Shown here: positions 15,201 to 28,300 of the stretch, piece by piece | How the letters are laid out: every line of letters starts with the position of its first letter | How positions within the stretch are numbered: position 1 is the first letter of the stretch | From: Leptasterias polaris | Lineage: Eukaryota; Echinodermata; Asteroidea; Forcipulatida; Asteriidae | Assembly (NCBI GenBank): GCA_037783415.1 | Contig: JAZGTN010000060.1 | Location: forward strand, 1-64,000 | DNA: 64,000 bases | Direction: 5' to 3' | Translations under genes and position numbers: made by a program | Notes under the pieces: generated by a model | Database searches by the model: none | Seen by the model: only the letters and a program-made list of their open reading frames with translations | What the model was told of the DNA's origin: nothing

Positions 15201-18200
15201 TTGTTGAATTTGAGCCAAAATGCAAGGCTTACCCCTTGTGATTTTTCTTGAATTTGAGCCAAAATGCAAGGCTTACCCCTTGTGATTTTTGTTGAATTTG
15301 AGCCAAAATGCAAGGCTTACCCCTTGTGATTTTTGTTGATTTAGGGTCAAAATGCAAGGCTTACCCCTTGTGATTTTTGTTGATTTAGGGTCAAATTGCA
15401 AGGCTTACCCCCCTTGTGATTTTTGTTGAATTTCGGCCAAAATGCAAGGCTTATTATCCCTTGTGATTTTTGTTGAATTTGAGCCAAAATGCAAGGCTTA
15501 CCCCTTGTGATTTTTGTTGATTTAGGGTCAAATTGCAAGGCTTACCCCCTTGTGATTTTTGTTGAATTTCGGCCAAAATGCAAGGCTTATTATCCCTTGT
15601 GATTTTTGTTGAATTTGAGCCAAAATGCAAGGCTTACCCCTTGTGATTTTTGTTGAATTTCGGCCAAAATGCAAGGCTTACCCCTTGTGATTTTTGTTGA
15701 ATTTGAGCCAAAATGCAAGGCTTACCCCTTGTGATTTTTGTTGAATTTGAGCCAAAATGCAAGGCTTACCCCTTGTGATTTTTGTTGAATTTGAGCCAAA
15801 ATGCAAGGCTTACCCCTTGTGATTTTTGTTGAATTTGAGCCAAAATGCAAGGCTTACCCCTTGTGATTTTTGTTGATTTAGGGTCAAAATGCAAGGCTTA
15901 CCCCTTGTGATTTTTGTTGAATTTGGGCCAAGATGCAAGGCTATACCCCTTGTGATTTTTGTTGGATTTGAGCCAAAATGCAAGGCTTACCCCTTGTGAT
16001 TTTTGATGATTTAGGGTCAAAATGCAAGGCTTACCCCTTGTGATTTTTGTTGCATTTTGGCCAAAATGCAAGGCTTACCCCTTGTAATTTTTGTTGGATT
16101 TGAGCCAAAATGCAAGGCTTACCCCTTGTGTTTTTTGTTGATTTAGGGTCAAAATGCAAGGCTTACCCCTTGTGATTTTTGTTGAATTTGAGCCAAAATG
16201 CAAGGCTTACCCCTTGTGATTTTTGTTGATTTAGGGTCAAAATGCAAGGCTTACCCCTTGTGATTTTTGTTGAATTTTGGCCAAAATGCAAGGCTTACCC
16301 CTTGTAATTTTTGTTGAATTTGAGCGAAAATGCAAGGCTTACCCCTTGTGATTTTTGTTGATTTAGGGTCAAAATGCAAGGCTTACCCCTTGTGATTTTT
16401 GTTGAATTTGGGCCAAAATGCAAGGCTATACCCCTTGTGATTTTTGTTGATTTAGGGTCAAATTGCAAGGCTTACCCCTTGTGATTTTTGTTGATTTAGG
16501 GTCAAAATGCAAGGCTTACCCCCTTGTGATTTTTGTTGAATTTCGGCCAAAATGCAAGGCTTATTATCCCTTGTGATTTTTGTTGAATTTGAGCCAAAAT
16601 GCAAGGCTTACCCCTTGTGATTTTTGTTGATTTAGGGTCAAAATGCAAGGCTATACCCCTTGTGATTTTTGTTGAATTTCGGCCAAAATGCAAGGCTTAT
16701 TATCCCCTGTGATTTTTGTTGAATTTGAGCCAAAATGCAAGGCTTACCCCTTGTGATTTTTGTTGATTTAGGGTCAAATTGCAAGGCTTACCCCCTTGTG
16801 ATTTTTGTTGAATTTCGGCCAAAATGCAAGGCTTATTATCCCTTGTGATTTTTGTTGAATTTGAGCCAAATTGCAAGGCTTACCCCTTGTGATTTTTGTT
16901 GATTTAGGGTCAAATTGCAAGGCTTACCCCCTTGTGATTTTTGTTGAATTTCGGCCAAAATGCAAGGCTTATTATCCCTTGTGATTTTTGTTGAATTTGA
17001 GCCAAAATGCAAGGCTTACCCCTTGTGATTTTTGTTGATTTAGGGTCAAATTGCAAGGCTTACCCCCTTGTGATTTTTGTTGAATTTCGGCCAAAATGCA
17101 AGGCTTATTATCCCTTGTGATTTTTGTTGAATTTGAGCCAAAATGCAAGGCTTACCCCTTGTGATTTTTGTTGAATTTCGGCCAAAATGCAAGGCTTACC
17201 CCTTGTGATTTTTGTTGAATTTGAGCCAAAATGGAAGGCTTACCCCTTGTGATTTTTGTTGAATTTGAGCCAAAATGCAAGGCTTACCCCTTGTGATTTT
17301 TGTTGAATTTGAGCCAAAATGCAAGGCTTACCCCTTGTGATTTTTGTTGAATTTGAGCCAAAATGCAAGGCTTACCCCTTGTGATTTTTGTTGTCTTAGG
17401 GTCAAAATGCAAGGCTTACCCCTTGTGATTTTTGTTGAATTTGGGCCAAGATGCAAGGCTATACCCCTTGTGATTTTTGTTGGATTTGAGCCAAAATGCA
17501 AGGCTTACCCCTTGTGATTTTTGATGATTTAGGGTCAAAATGCAAGGCTTACCCTTGTGATTTTTGTTTAATTTTGGCCAAAATGCAAGGCTTACCCCTT
17601 GTGATTTTTGTTGATTTAGGGTCAAAATGCAAGGCTTACCCCTTGTGATTTTTGTTGAATTTGGGCCAAAATGCAAGGCTATACCCCTTGTGATTTTTGT
17701 TGATTTAGGGTCAAATTGCAAGGCTTACCCCTTGTGATTTCTGTTGAATTTGAGCCAAAATGCAAGGCTTACCCCTTGTGATTTTTGTTGATTTAGGGTC
17801 AAAATGCAAGGCTTACCGCTTGTGATTTTTGTTGATTTAGGGTCAAATTGCAAGGCTTACCCCCTTGTGATTTTTGTTGAATTTCGGCCAAAATGCTAGG
17901 CTTATTATCCCCTGTGATTTTTGTTAAATTTGAGCCAAAATGCAAGGCTTACCCGTTGTGATTTTTGTTGAATTTCGGCCAAAATGCAAGGCTTACCCCT
18001 TGTGATTTTTGTTGAATTTGAGCCAAAATGGAAGGCTTACCCCTTGTGATTTTTGTTGAATTTGAGGCAAAATGCAAGGCTTACCCCTTGTGATTTTTGA
18101 TGATTTAGGGTCAAAATGCAAGGCTTACCCCTTGTGATTTTTGTTGCATTTTGGCCAAAATGCAAGGCTTACCCCTTGTAATTTTTGTTGGATTTGAGCC

Positions 18201-21200
18201 AAAATGCAAGGCTTACCCCTTGTGATTTTTGTTGATTTAGGGTCAAAATGCAAGGCTTACCCCTTGTGATTTTTGTTGAATTTGAGCCAAAATGCAAGGC
18301 TTACCCCTTGTGATTTTTGTTGATTTAGGGTCAAAATGCAAGGCTTACCCCTTGTGATTTTTGTTGAATTTTGGCCAAAATGCAAGGCTTACCCCTTGTA
18401 ATTTTTGTTGAATTTGAGCGAAAATGCAAGGCTTACCCCTTGTGATTTTTGTTGATTTAGGGTCAAAATGCAAGGCTTACCCCTTGTGATTTTTGTTGAA
18501 TTTGGGCCAAAATGCAAGGCTATACCCCTTGTGATTTTTGTTGATTTAGGGTCAAATTGCAAGGCTTACCCCTTGTGATTTTTGTTGATTTAGGGTCAAA
18601 ATGCAAGGCTTACCCCTTGTGATTTTTGTTGATTTAGGGTCAAAATGCAAGGCTTACCCCCTTGTGATTTTTGTTGAATTTCGGCCAAAATGCAAGGCTT
18701 ACCCCTTGTGATTTTTGTTGATTTAGGGTCAAATTGCAAGGCTTACCCCCTTGTGATTTTTGTTGAATTTCGGCCAAAATGCAAGGCTTATTATCCCTTG
18801 TGATTTTTGTTGAATTTGAGCCAAAATGCAAGGCTTACCCCTTGTGATTTTTGTTGAATTTCGGCCAAAATGCAAGGCTTACCCCTTGTGATTTTTGTTG
18901 AATTTGAGCCAAAATGCAAGGCTTACCCCTTGTGATTTTTGTTGAATTTGAGCCAAAATGGAAGGCTTACCCCTTGTGATTTTTGTTGAATTTGAGCCAA
19001 AATGCAAGGCTTACCCCTTGTGATTTTTGTTGAATTTGAGCCAAAATGCAAGGCTTACCCCTTGTGATTTTTGTTGAATTTGAGCCAAAATGCAAGGCTT
19101 ACCCCTTGTGATTTTTGTTGATTTAGGGTCAAAATGCAAGGCTTACCCCTTGTGATTTTTGTTGAATTTGGGCCAAGATGCAAGGCTATACCCCTTGTGA
19201 TTTTTGTTGGATTTGAGCCAAAATGCAAGGCTTACCCCTTGTGATTTTTGATGATTTAGGGTCAAAATGCAAGGCTTACCCCTTGTGATTTTTGTTGAAT
19301 TTTGGCCAAAATGCAAGGCTTACCCCTTGTGATTTTTGTTGATTTAGGGTCAAAATGCAAGGCTTACCCCTTTTGATTTTTGTTGAATTTGGGCCAAAAT
19401 GCAAGGCTATACCCCTTGTGATTTTTGTTGATTTAGGGTCAAATTGCAAGGCTTACCCCTTGTGATTTTTGTTGAATTTGGGCCAAAATGCAAGGCTTAC
19501 CCCTTGTGATTTTTGTTGATTTAGGGTCAAAATGCAAGGCTTACCCCTTGTGATTTTTGTTGAATTTGAGCCAAAATGCAAGGCTTACCCCTTGTGATTT
19601 TTGTTGAATTTGAGCCAAAATGCAAGGCTTACCCCTTGTGATTTTTGTTGATTTAGGGTCAAAATGCAAGGCTTACCCCTTGTGATTTTTGTTGAATTTT
19701 GGCCAAAATGCAAGGCTTACCCCTTGTAATTTTTGTTGAATTTGAGCGAAAATGCAAGGCTTACCGTTTGTGATTTTTGTTGATTTAGGGTCAAAATGCA
19801 AGGCTTACCCCTTGTGATTTTTGTTGATTTAGGGTCAAATTGCAAGGCTTACCCCCTTGTGATTTTTGTTGAATTTCGGCCAAAATGCAAGGCTTATTAT
19901 CCCTTGTGATTTTTGTTGAATTTGAGCCAAAATGCAAGGCTTACCCCTTGTGATTTTTGTTGATTTAGGGTCAAATTGCAAGGCTTACCCCCTTGTGATT
20001 TTTGTTGAATTTCGGCCAAAATGCAAGGCTTATTATCCCTTGTGATTTTTGTTGAATTTGAGCCAAAATGCAAGGCTTACCCCTTGTGATTTTTGTTGAA
20101 TTTCGGCCAAAATGCAAGGCTTACCCCTTGTGATTTTTGTTGAATTTGAGCCAAAATGCAAGGCTTACCCCTTGTGATTTTTGTTGAATTTGAGCCAAAA
20201 TGGAAGGCTTACCCCTTGTGATTTTTGTTGAATTTGAGCCAAAATGCAAGGCTTACCCCTTGTGATTTTTGTTGAATTTGAGCCAAAATGCAAGGCTTAC
20301 CCCTTGTGATTTTTGTTGAATTTGAGCCAAAATGCAAGGCTTACCCCTTGTGATTTTTGTTGATTTAGGGTCAAAATGCAAGGCTTACCCCTTGTGATTT
20401 TTGTTGAATTTGGGCCAAGATGCAAGGCTATACCCCTTGTGATTTTTGTTGGATTTGAGCCAAAATGCAAGGCTTACCCCTTGTGATTTTTGATGATTTA
20501 GGGTCAAAATGCAAGGCTTACCCCTTGTGATTTTTGTTGAATTTTGGCCAAAATGCAAGGCTTACCCCTTTTGATTTTTGTTGAATTTGGGCCAAAATGC
20601 AAGGCTATACCCCTTGTGATTTTTGTTGATTTAGGGTCAAATTGCAAGGCTTACCCCTTGTGATTTCTGTTGAATTTGAGCCAAAATGCAAGGCTTACCC
20701 CTTGTGATTTTTGTTGATTTAGGGTCAAAATGCAAGGCTTACCGCTTGTGATTTTTGTTGATTTAGGGTCAAATTGCAAGGCTTACCCCCTTGTGATTTT
20801 TGTTGAATTTCGGCCAAAATGCTAGGCTTATTATCCCCTGTGATTTTTGTTGAATTTGAGCCAAAATGCAAGGCTTACCCGTTGTGATTTTTGTTGAATT
20901 TCGGCCAAAATGCAAGGCTTACCCCTTGTGATTTTTGTTGAATTTGAGCCAAAATGGAAGGCTTACCCCTTGTGATTTTTGTTGAATTTGAGGCAAAATG
21001 CAAGGCTTACCCCTTGTGATTTTTGATGATTTAGGGTCAAAATGCAAGGCTTACCCCTTGTAATTTTTGTTGGATTTGAGCCAAAATGCAAGGCTTACCC
21101 CTTGTGATTTTTGTTGATTTAGGGTCAAAATGCAAGGCTTACCCCTTGTGATTTTTGTTGAATTTTGGCCAAAATGCAAGGCTTACCCCTTGTAATTTTT

Positions 21201-21299
21201 GTTGAATTTGAGCGAAAATGCAAGGCTTACCCCTTGTGATTTTTGTTGATTTAGGGTCAAATTGCAAGGCTTACCCCTTGTGATTTTTGTTGATTTAGG

Positions 21300-22370
21300 G
21301 TCAAAATGCAAGGCTTACCCCTTGTGATTTTTGTTGATTTAGGGTCAAATTGCAAGGCTTACCCCCTTGTGATTTTTGTTGAATTTCGGCCAAAATGCAA
21401 GGCTTATTATCCCTTGTGATTTTTGTTGAATTTGAGCCAAAATGCAAGGCTTACCCCTTGTGATTTTTGTTGATTTAGGGTCAAATTGCAAGGCTTACCC
21501 CCTTGTGATTTTTGTTGAATTTCGGCCAAAATGCAAGGCTTATTATCCCTTGAGATTTTTGTTGAATTTGAGCCAAAATGCAAGGCTTACCCCTTGTGAT
21601 TTTTGTTGAATTTCGGCCAAAATGCAAGGCTTACCCCTTGTGATTTTTGTTGAATTTGAGCCAAAATGCAAGGCTTACCCCTTGTGATTTTTCTTGAATT
21701 TGAGCCAAAATGCAAGGCTTACCCCTTGTGATTTTTGTTGAATTTGAGCCAAAATGCAAGGCTTACCCCTTGTGATTTTTGTTGATTTAGGGTCAAATTG
21801 CAAGGCTTACCCCTTGTGATTTTTGTTGATTTAGGGTCAAAATGCAAGGCTTACCCCTTGTGATTTTTGTTGATTTAGGGTCAAATTGCAAGGCTTACCC
21901 CCTTGTGATTTTTGTTGAATTTCGGCCAAAATGCAAGGCTTATTATCCCTTGTGATTTTTGTTGAATTTGAGCCAAAATGCAAGGCTTACCCCTTGTGAT
22001 TTTTGTTGATTTAGGGTCAAATTGCAAGGCTTACCCCCTTGTGATTTTTGTTGAATTTCGGCCAAAATGCAAGGCTTATTATCCCTTGAGATTTTTGTTG
22101 AATTTGAGCCAAAATGCAAGGCTTACCCCTTGTGATTTTTGTTGAATTTCGGCCAAAATGCAAGGCTTACCCCTTGTGATTTTTGTTGAATTTGAGCCAA
22201 AATGCAAGGCTTACCCCTTGTGATTTTTCTTGAATTTGAGCCAAAATGCAAGGCTTACCCCTTGTGATTTTTGTTGAATTTGAGCCAAAATGCAAGGCTT
22301 ACCCCTTGTGATTTTTGTTGATTTAGGGTCAAAATGCAAGGCTTACCCCTTGTGATTTTTGTTGATTTAG
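21300..22370. repeat. tandem duplication of about 536 bp inside the satellite
   Basis: The rare variants CCCTTGAGATTTTT and GATTTTTCTTGAA occur 536 bp apart as a pair (near 21550/21686 and 22086/22225), with the same monomer order between them. This is a recent 12-monomer duplication. The same pair of variants also occurs at about 369/508 and 15110/15243. Confidence 0.7.
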
Positions 22371-25300
22371 GGTCAAATTGCAAGGCTTACCCCCTTGTGA
22401 TTTTTGTTGAATTTCGGCCAAAATGCAAGGCTTATTATCCCTTGTGATTTTTGTTGAATTTGAGCCAAAATGCAAGGCTTACCCCTTGTGATTTTTGTTG
22501 ATTTAGGGTCAAATTGCAAGGCTTACCCCCTTGTGATTTTTGTTGAATTTCGGCCAAAATGCAAGGCTTATTATCCCTTGTGATTTTTGTTGAATTTCAG
22601 CCAAAATGCAAGGCTTACCCCTTGTGATTTTTGTTGAATTTCGGCCAAAATGCAAGGCTTACCCCTTGTGATTTTTGTTGAATTTGAGCCAAAATGCAAG
22701 GCTTACCCCTTGTGATTTTTGTTGAATTTGAGCCAAAATGGAAGGCTTACCCCTTGTGATTTTTGTTGAATTTGAGCCAAAATGCAAGGCTTACCCCTTG
22801 TGATTTTTCTTGAATTTGAGCCAAAATGCAAGGCTTACCCCTTGTGATTTTTGTTGAATTTGAGCCAAAATGCAAGGCTTACCCCTTGTGATTTTTGTTG
22901 ATTTAGGGTCAAAATGCAAGGCTTACCCCTTGTGATTTTTGTTGAATTTGGGCCAAGATGCAAGGCTATACCCCTTGTGATTTTTGTTGGATTTGAGCCA
23001 AAATGCAAGGCTTACCCCTTGTGATTTTTGATGATTTAGGGTCAAAATGCAAGGCTTACCCCTTGTGATTTTTGTTGAATTTTGGCCAAAATGCAAGGCT
23101 TACCCCTTGTGATTTTTGTTGATTTAGGGTCAAAATGCAAGGCTTACCCCTTGTGATTTTTGTTGAATTTGGGCCAAAATGCAAGGCTATACCCCTTGTG
23201 ATTTTTGTTGATTTAGGGTCAAATTGCAAGGCTTACCCCTTGTGATTTCTGTTGAATTTGAGCCAAAATGCAAGGCTTACCCCTTGTGATTTTTGTTGAT
23301 TTAGGGTCAAAATGCAAGGCTTACCGCTTGTGATTTTTGTTGATTTAGGGTCAAATTGCAAGGCTTACCCCCTTGTGATTTTTGTTGAATTTCGGCCAAA
23401 ATGCTAGGCTTATTATCCCCTGTGATTTTTGTTGAATTTGAGCCAAAATGCAAGGCTTACCCGTTGTGATTTTTGTTGAATTTCGGCCAAAATGCAAGGC
23501 TTACCCCTTGTGATTTTTGTTGAATTTGAGCCAAAATGGAAGGCTTACCCCTTGTGATTTTTGTTGAATTTGAGGCAAAATGCAAGGCTTACCCCTTGTG
23601 ATTTTTGATGATTTAGGGTCAAAATGCAAGGCTTACCCCTTGTGATTTTGGTTGCATTTTGGCCAAAATGCAAGGCTTACCCCTTGTAATTTTTGTTGGA
23701 TTTGAGCCAAAATGCAAGGCTTACCCCTTGTGATTTTTGTTGATTTAGGGTCAAAATGCAAGGCTTACCCCTTGTGATTTTTGTTGAATTTGAGCCAAAA
23801 TGCAAGGCTTACCCCTTGTGATTTTTGTTGATTTAGGGTCAAAATGCAAGGCTTACCCCTTGTGATTTTTGTTGAATTTTGGCCAAAATGCAAGGCTTAC
23901 CCCTTGTAATTTTTGTTGAATTTGAGCGAAAATGCAAGGCTTACCCCTTGTGATTTTTGTTGAATTTGGGCCAAAATGCAAGGCTATACCCCTTGTGATT
24001 TTTGTTGATTTAGGGTCAAATTGCAAGGCTTACCCCTTGTGATTTTTGTTGATTTAGGGTCAAAATGCAAGGCTTACCCCTTGTGATTTTTGTTGAATTT
24101 GAGGCAAAATGCAAGGCTTACCCCTTGTGATTTTTGATGATTTAGGGTCAAAATGCAAGGCTTACCCCTTGTGATTTTGGTTGCATTTTGGCCAAAATGC
24201 AAGGCTTACCCCTTGTAATTTTTGTTGGATTTGAGCCAAAATGCAAGGCTTACCCCTTGTGATTTTTGTTGATTTAGGGTCAAAATGCAAGGCTTACCCC
24301 TTGTGATTTTTGTTGAATTTGAGCCAAAATGCAAGGCTTACCCCTTGTGATTTTTGTTGATTTAGGGTCAAAATGCAAGGCTTACCCCTTGTGATTTTTG
24401 TTGAATTTTGGCCAAAATGCAAGGCTTACCCCTTGTAATTTTTGTTGAATTTGAGCGAAAATGCAAGGCTTACCCCTTGTGATTTTTGTTGAATTTGGGC
24501 CAAAATGCAAGGCTTACCCCTTGTGATTTTTGTTGATTTAGGGTCAAAATGCAAGGCTTACCCCTTGTGATTTTTGTTGAATTTGAGCCAAAATGCAAGG
24601 CTTACCCCTTGTGATTTTTGTTGATTTAGGGTCAAAATGCAAGGCTTACCCCTTGTGATTTTTGTTGAATTTTGGCCAAAATGCAAGGCTTACCCCTTGT
24701 AATTTTTGTTGAATTTGAGCGAAAATGCAAGGCTTACCCCTTGTGATTTTTGTTGAATTTGGGCCAAAATGCAAGGCTTACCCCTTGTGATTTTTGTTGA
24801 TTTAGGGTCAAAATGCAAGGCTTACCCCTTGTGATTTTTGTTGATTTAGGGTCAAATTGCAAGGCTTACCCCCTTGTGATTTTTGTTGAATTTCGGCCAA
24901 AATGCAAGGCTTATTATCCCTTGTGATTTTTGTTGAATTTGAGCCAAAATGCAAGGCTTACCCCTTGTGATTTTTGTTGATTTAGGGTCAAATTGCAAGG
25001 CTTACCCCCTTGTGATTTTTGTTGAATTTCGGCCAAAATGCAAGGCTTATTATCCCTTGTGATTTTTGTTGAATTTGAGCCAAAATGCAAGGCTTACCCC
25101 TTGTGATTTTTGTTGAATTTCGGCCAAAATGCAAGGCTTACCCCTTGTGATTTTTGTTGAATTTGAGCCAAAATGCAAGGCTTACCCCTTGTGATTTTTC
25201 TTGAATTTGAGCCAAAATGCAAGGCTTACCCCTTGTGATTTTTGTTGAATTTGAGCCAAAATGCAAGGCTTACCCCTTGTGATTTTTGTTGATTTAGGGT

Positions 25301-28300
25301 CAAAATGCAAGGCTTACCCCTTGTGATTTTTGTTGAATTTGAGCCAAAATGGAAGGCATACCCCTTGTGATTTTTGTTGATTTAGGGTCAAATTGCAAGG
25401 CTTACCCCCTTGTGATTTTTGTTGAATTTCGGCCAAAATGCAAGGCTTATTATCCCTTGTGATTTTTGTTGAATTTGAGCCAAAATGCAAGGCTTACCCC
25501 TTGTGATTTTTGTTGATTTAGGGTCAAATTGCAAGGCTTACCCCCTTGTGATTTTTGTTGAATTTCGGCCAAAATGCAAGGCTTATTATCCCTTGTGATT
25601 TTTGTTGAATTTGAGCCAAAATGCAAGGCTTACCCCTTGTGATTTTTGTTGAATTTCGGCCAAAATGCAAGGCTTACCCCTTGTGATTTTTGTTGAATTT
25701 GAGCCAAAATGCAAGGCTTACCCCTTGTGATTTTTGTTGAATTTGAGCCAAAATGCAAGGCTATACCCCTTGTGATTTTTGTTGATTTAGGGTCAAATTG
25801 CAAGGCTTACCCCTTGTGATTTTTGTTGATTTAGGGTCAAAATGCAAGGCTTACCCCTTGTGATTTTTGTTGATTTAGGGTCAAATTGCAAGGCTTACCC
25901 CTTGTGATTTTTGTTGAATTTCGGCCAAAATGCAAGGCTTATTATCCCTTGTGATTTTTGTTGATTTAGGGTCAAAATGCAAGGCTTACCGCTTGTGATT
26001 TTTGTTGATTTAGGGTCAAATTGCAAGGCTTACCCCTTGTGATTTTTGTTGATTTAGGGTCAAATTGCAAGGCTTACCCCCTTGTGATTTTTGTTGATTT
26101 AGGGTCAAATTGCAAGGCTTACCCCCTTGTGATTTTTGTTGAATTTCGGCCAAAATGCAAGGCTTATTATCCCTTGTGATTTTTGTTGAATTTGAGCCAA
26201 AATGCAAGGCTTACCCCTTGTGATTTTTGTTGAATTTCGGCCAAAATGCAAGGCTTACCCCTTGTGATTTTTGTTGAATTTGAGCCAAAATGCAAGGCTT
26301 ACCCCTTGTGATTTTTCTTGAATTTGAGCCAAAATGCAAGGCTTACCCCTTGTGATTTTTGTTGATTTAGGGTCAAAATGCAAGGCTTACCCCTTGTGAT
26401 TTTTGTTGAATTTGAGCCAAAATGGAAGGCATACCCCTTGTGATTTTTGTTGATTTAGGGTCAAATTGCAAGGCTTACCCCCTTGTGATTTTTGTTGAAT
26501 TTCGGCCAAAATGCAAGGCTTATTATCCCTTGTGATTTTTGTTGAATTTGAGCCAAAATGCAAGGCTTACCCCTTGTGATTTTTGTTGAATTTCGGCCAA
26601 AATGCAAGGCTTACCCCTTGTGATTTCTGTTGAATTTGAGCCAAAATGCAAGGCTTACCCCTTGTGATTTTTGTTGATTTAGGGTCAAATTGCAAGGCTT
26701 ACCCCCTTGTGATTTTTGTTGAATTTCGGCCAAAATGCAAGGCTTATTATCCCTTGTGATTTTTGTTGAATTTGAGCCAAAATGCAAGGCTTACCCCTTG
26801 TGATTTTTGTTGAATTTCGGCCAAAATGCAAGGCTTACCCCCTTGTGATTTTTGTTGATTTAGGGTCAAAATGCAAGGCTTACCCCTTGTGATTTTTGTT
26901 GATTTAGGGTCAAATTGCAAGGCTTACCCCTTGTGATTTTTGTTGATTTAGGGTCAAAATGCAAGGCTTACCCCTTGTGATTTTTGTTGATTTAGGGTCA
27001 AAATGCAAGGCTTACCGCTTGTGATTTTTGTTGATTTAGGGTCAAATTGCAAGGCTTACCCCCTTGTGATTTTTGTTGAATTTCGGCCAAAATGCAAGGC
27101 TTATTATCCCTTGTGATTTTTGTTGAATTTGAGCCAAAATGCAAGGCTTACCCCTTGTGATTTTTGTTGATTTAGGGTCAAATTGCAAGGCTTACCCCCT
27201 TGTGATTTTTGTTGAATTTCGGCCAAAATGCAAGGCTTATTATCCCTTGTGATTTTTGTTGAATTTGAGCCAAAATGCAAGGCTTACCCCTTGTGATTTT
27301 TGTTGAATTTCGGCCAAAATGCAAGGCTTACCCCTTGTGATTTTTGTTGAATTTGAGCCAAAATGCAAGGCTTACCCCTTGTGATTTTTGTTGAATTTGA
27401 GCCAAAATGGAAGGCTTACCCCTTGTGATTTTTGTTGAATTTGAGCCAAAATGCAAGGCTTACCCCTTGTGATTTTTGTTGAATTTGAGCCAAAATGCAA
27501 GGCTTACCCCTTGTGATTTTTGTTGAATTTGAGCCAAAATGCAAGGCTTACCCCTTGTGATTTTTGTTGATTTAGGGTCAAAATGCAAGGCTTACCCCTT
27601 GTGATTTTTGTTGAATTTGGGCCAAGATGCAAGGCTATACCCCTTGTGATTTTTGTTGGATTTGAGCCAAAATGCAAGGCTTACCCCTTGTGATTTTTGA
27701 TGATTTAGGGTCAAAATGCAAGGCTTACCCCTTGTGATTTTTGTTGAATTTTGGCCAAAATGCAAGGCTTACCCCTTGTGATTTTTGTTGATTTAGGGTC
27801 AAAATGCAAGGCTTACCCCTTTTGATTTTTGTTGAATTTGGGCCAAAATGCAAGGCTATACCCCTTGTGATTTTTGTTGATTTAGGGTCAAATTGCAAGG
27901 CTTACCCCTTGTGATTTCTGTTGAATTTGAGCCAAAATGCAAGGCTTACCCCTTGTGATTTTTGTTGATTTAGGGTCAAAATGCAAGGCTTACCGCTTGT
28001 GATTTTTGTTGATTTAGGGTCAAATTGCAAGGCTTACCCCCTTGTGATTTTTGTTGAATTTCGGCCAAAATGCTAGGCTTATTATCCCCTGTGATTTTTG
28101 TTGAATTTGAGCCAAAATGCAAGGCTTACCCGTTGTGATTTTTGTTGAATTTCGGCCAAAATGCAAGGCTTACCCCTTGTGATTTTTGTTGAATTTGAGC
28201 CAAAATGGAAGGCTTACCCCTTGTGATTTTTGTTGAATTTGAGGCAAAATGCAAGGCTTACCCCTTGTGATTTTTGATGATTTAGGGTCAAAATGCAAGG

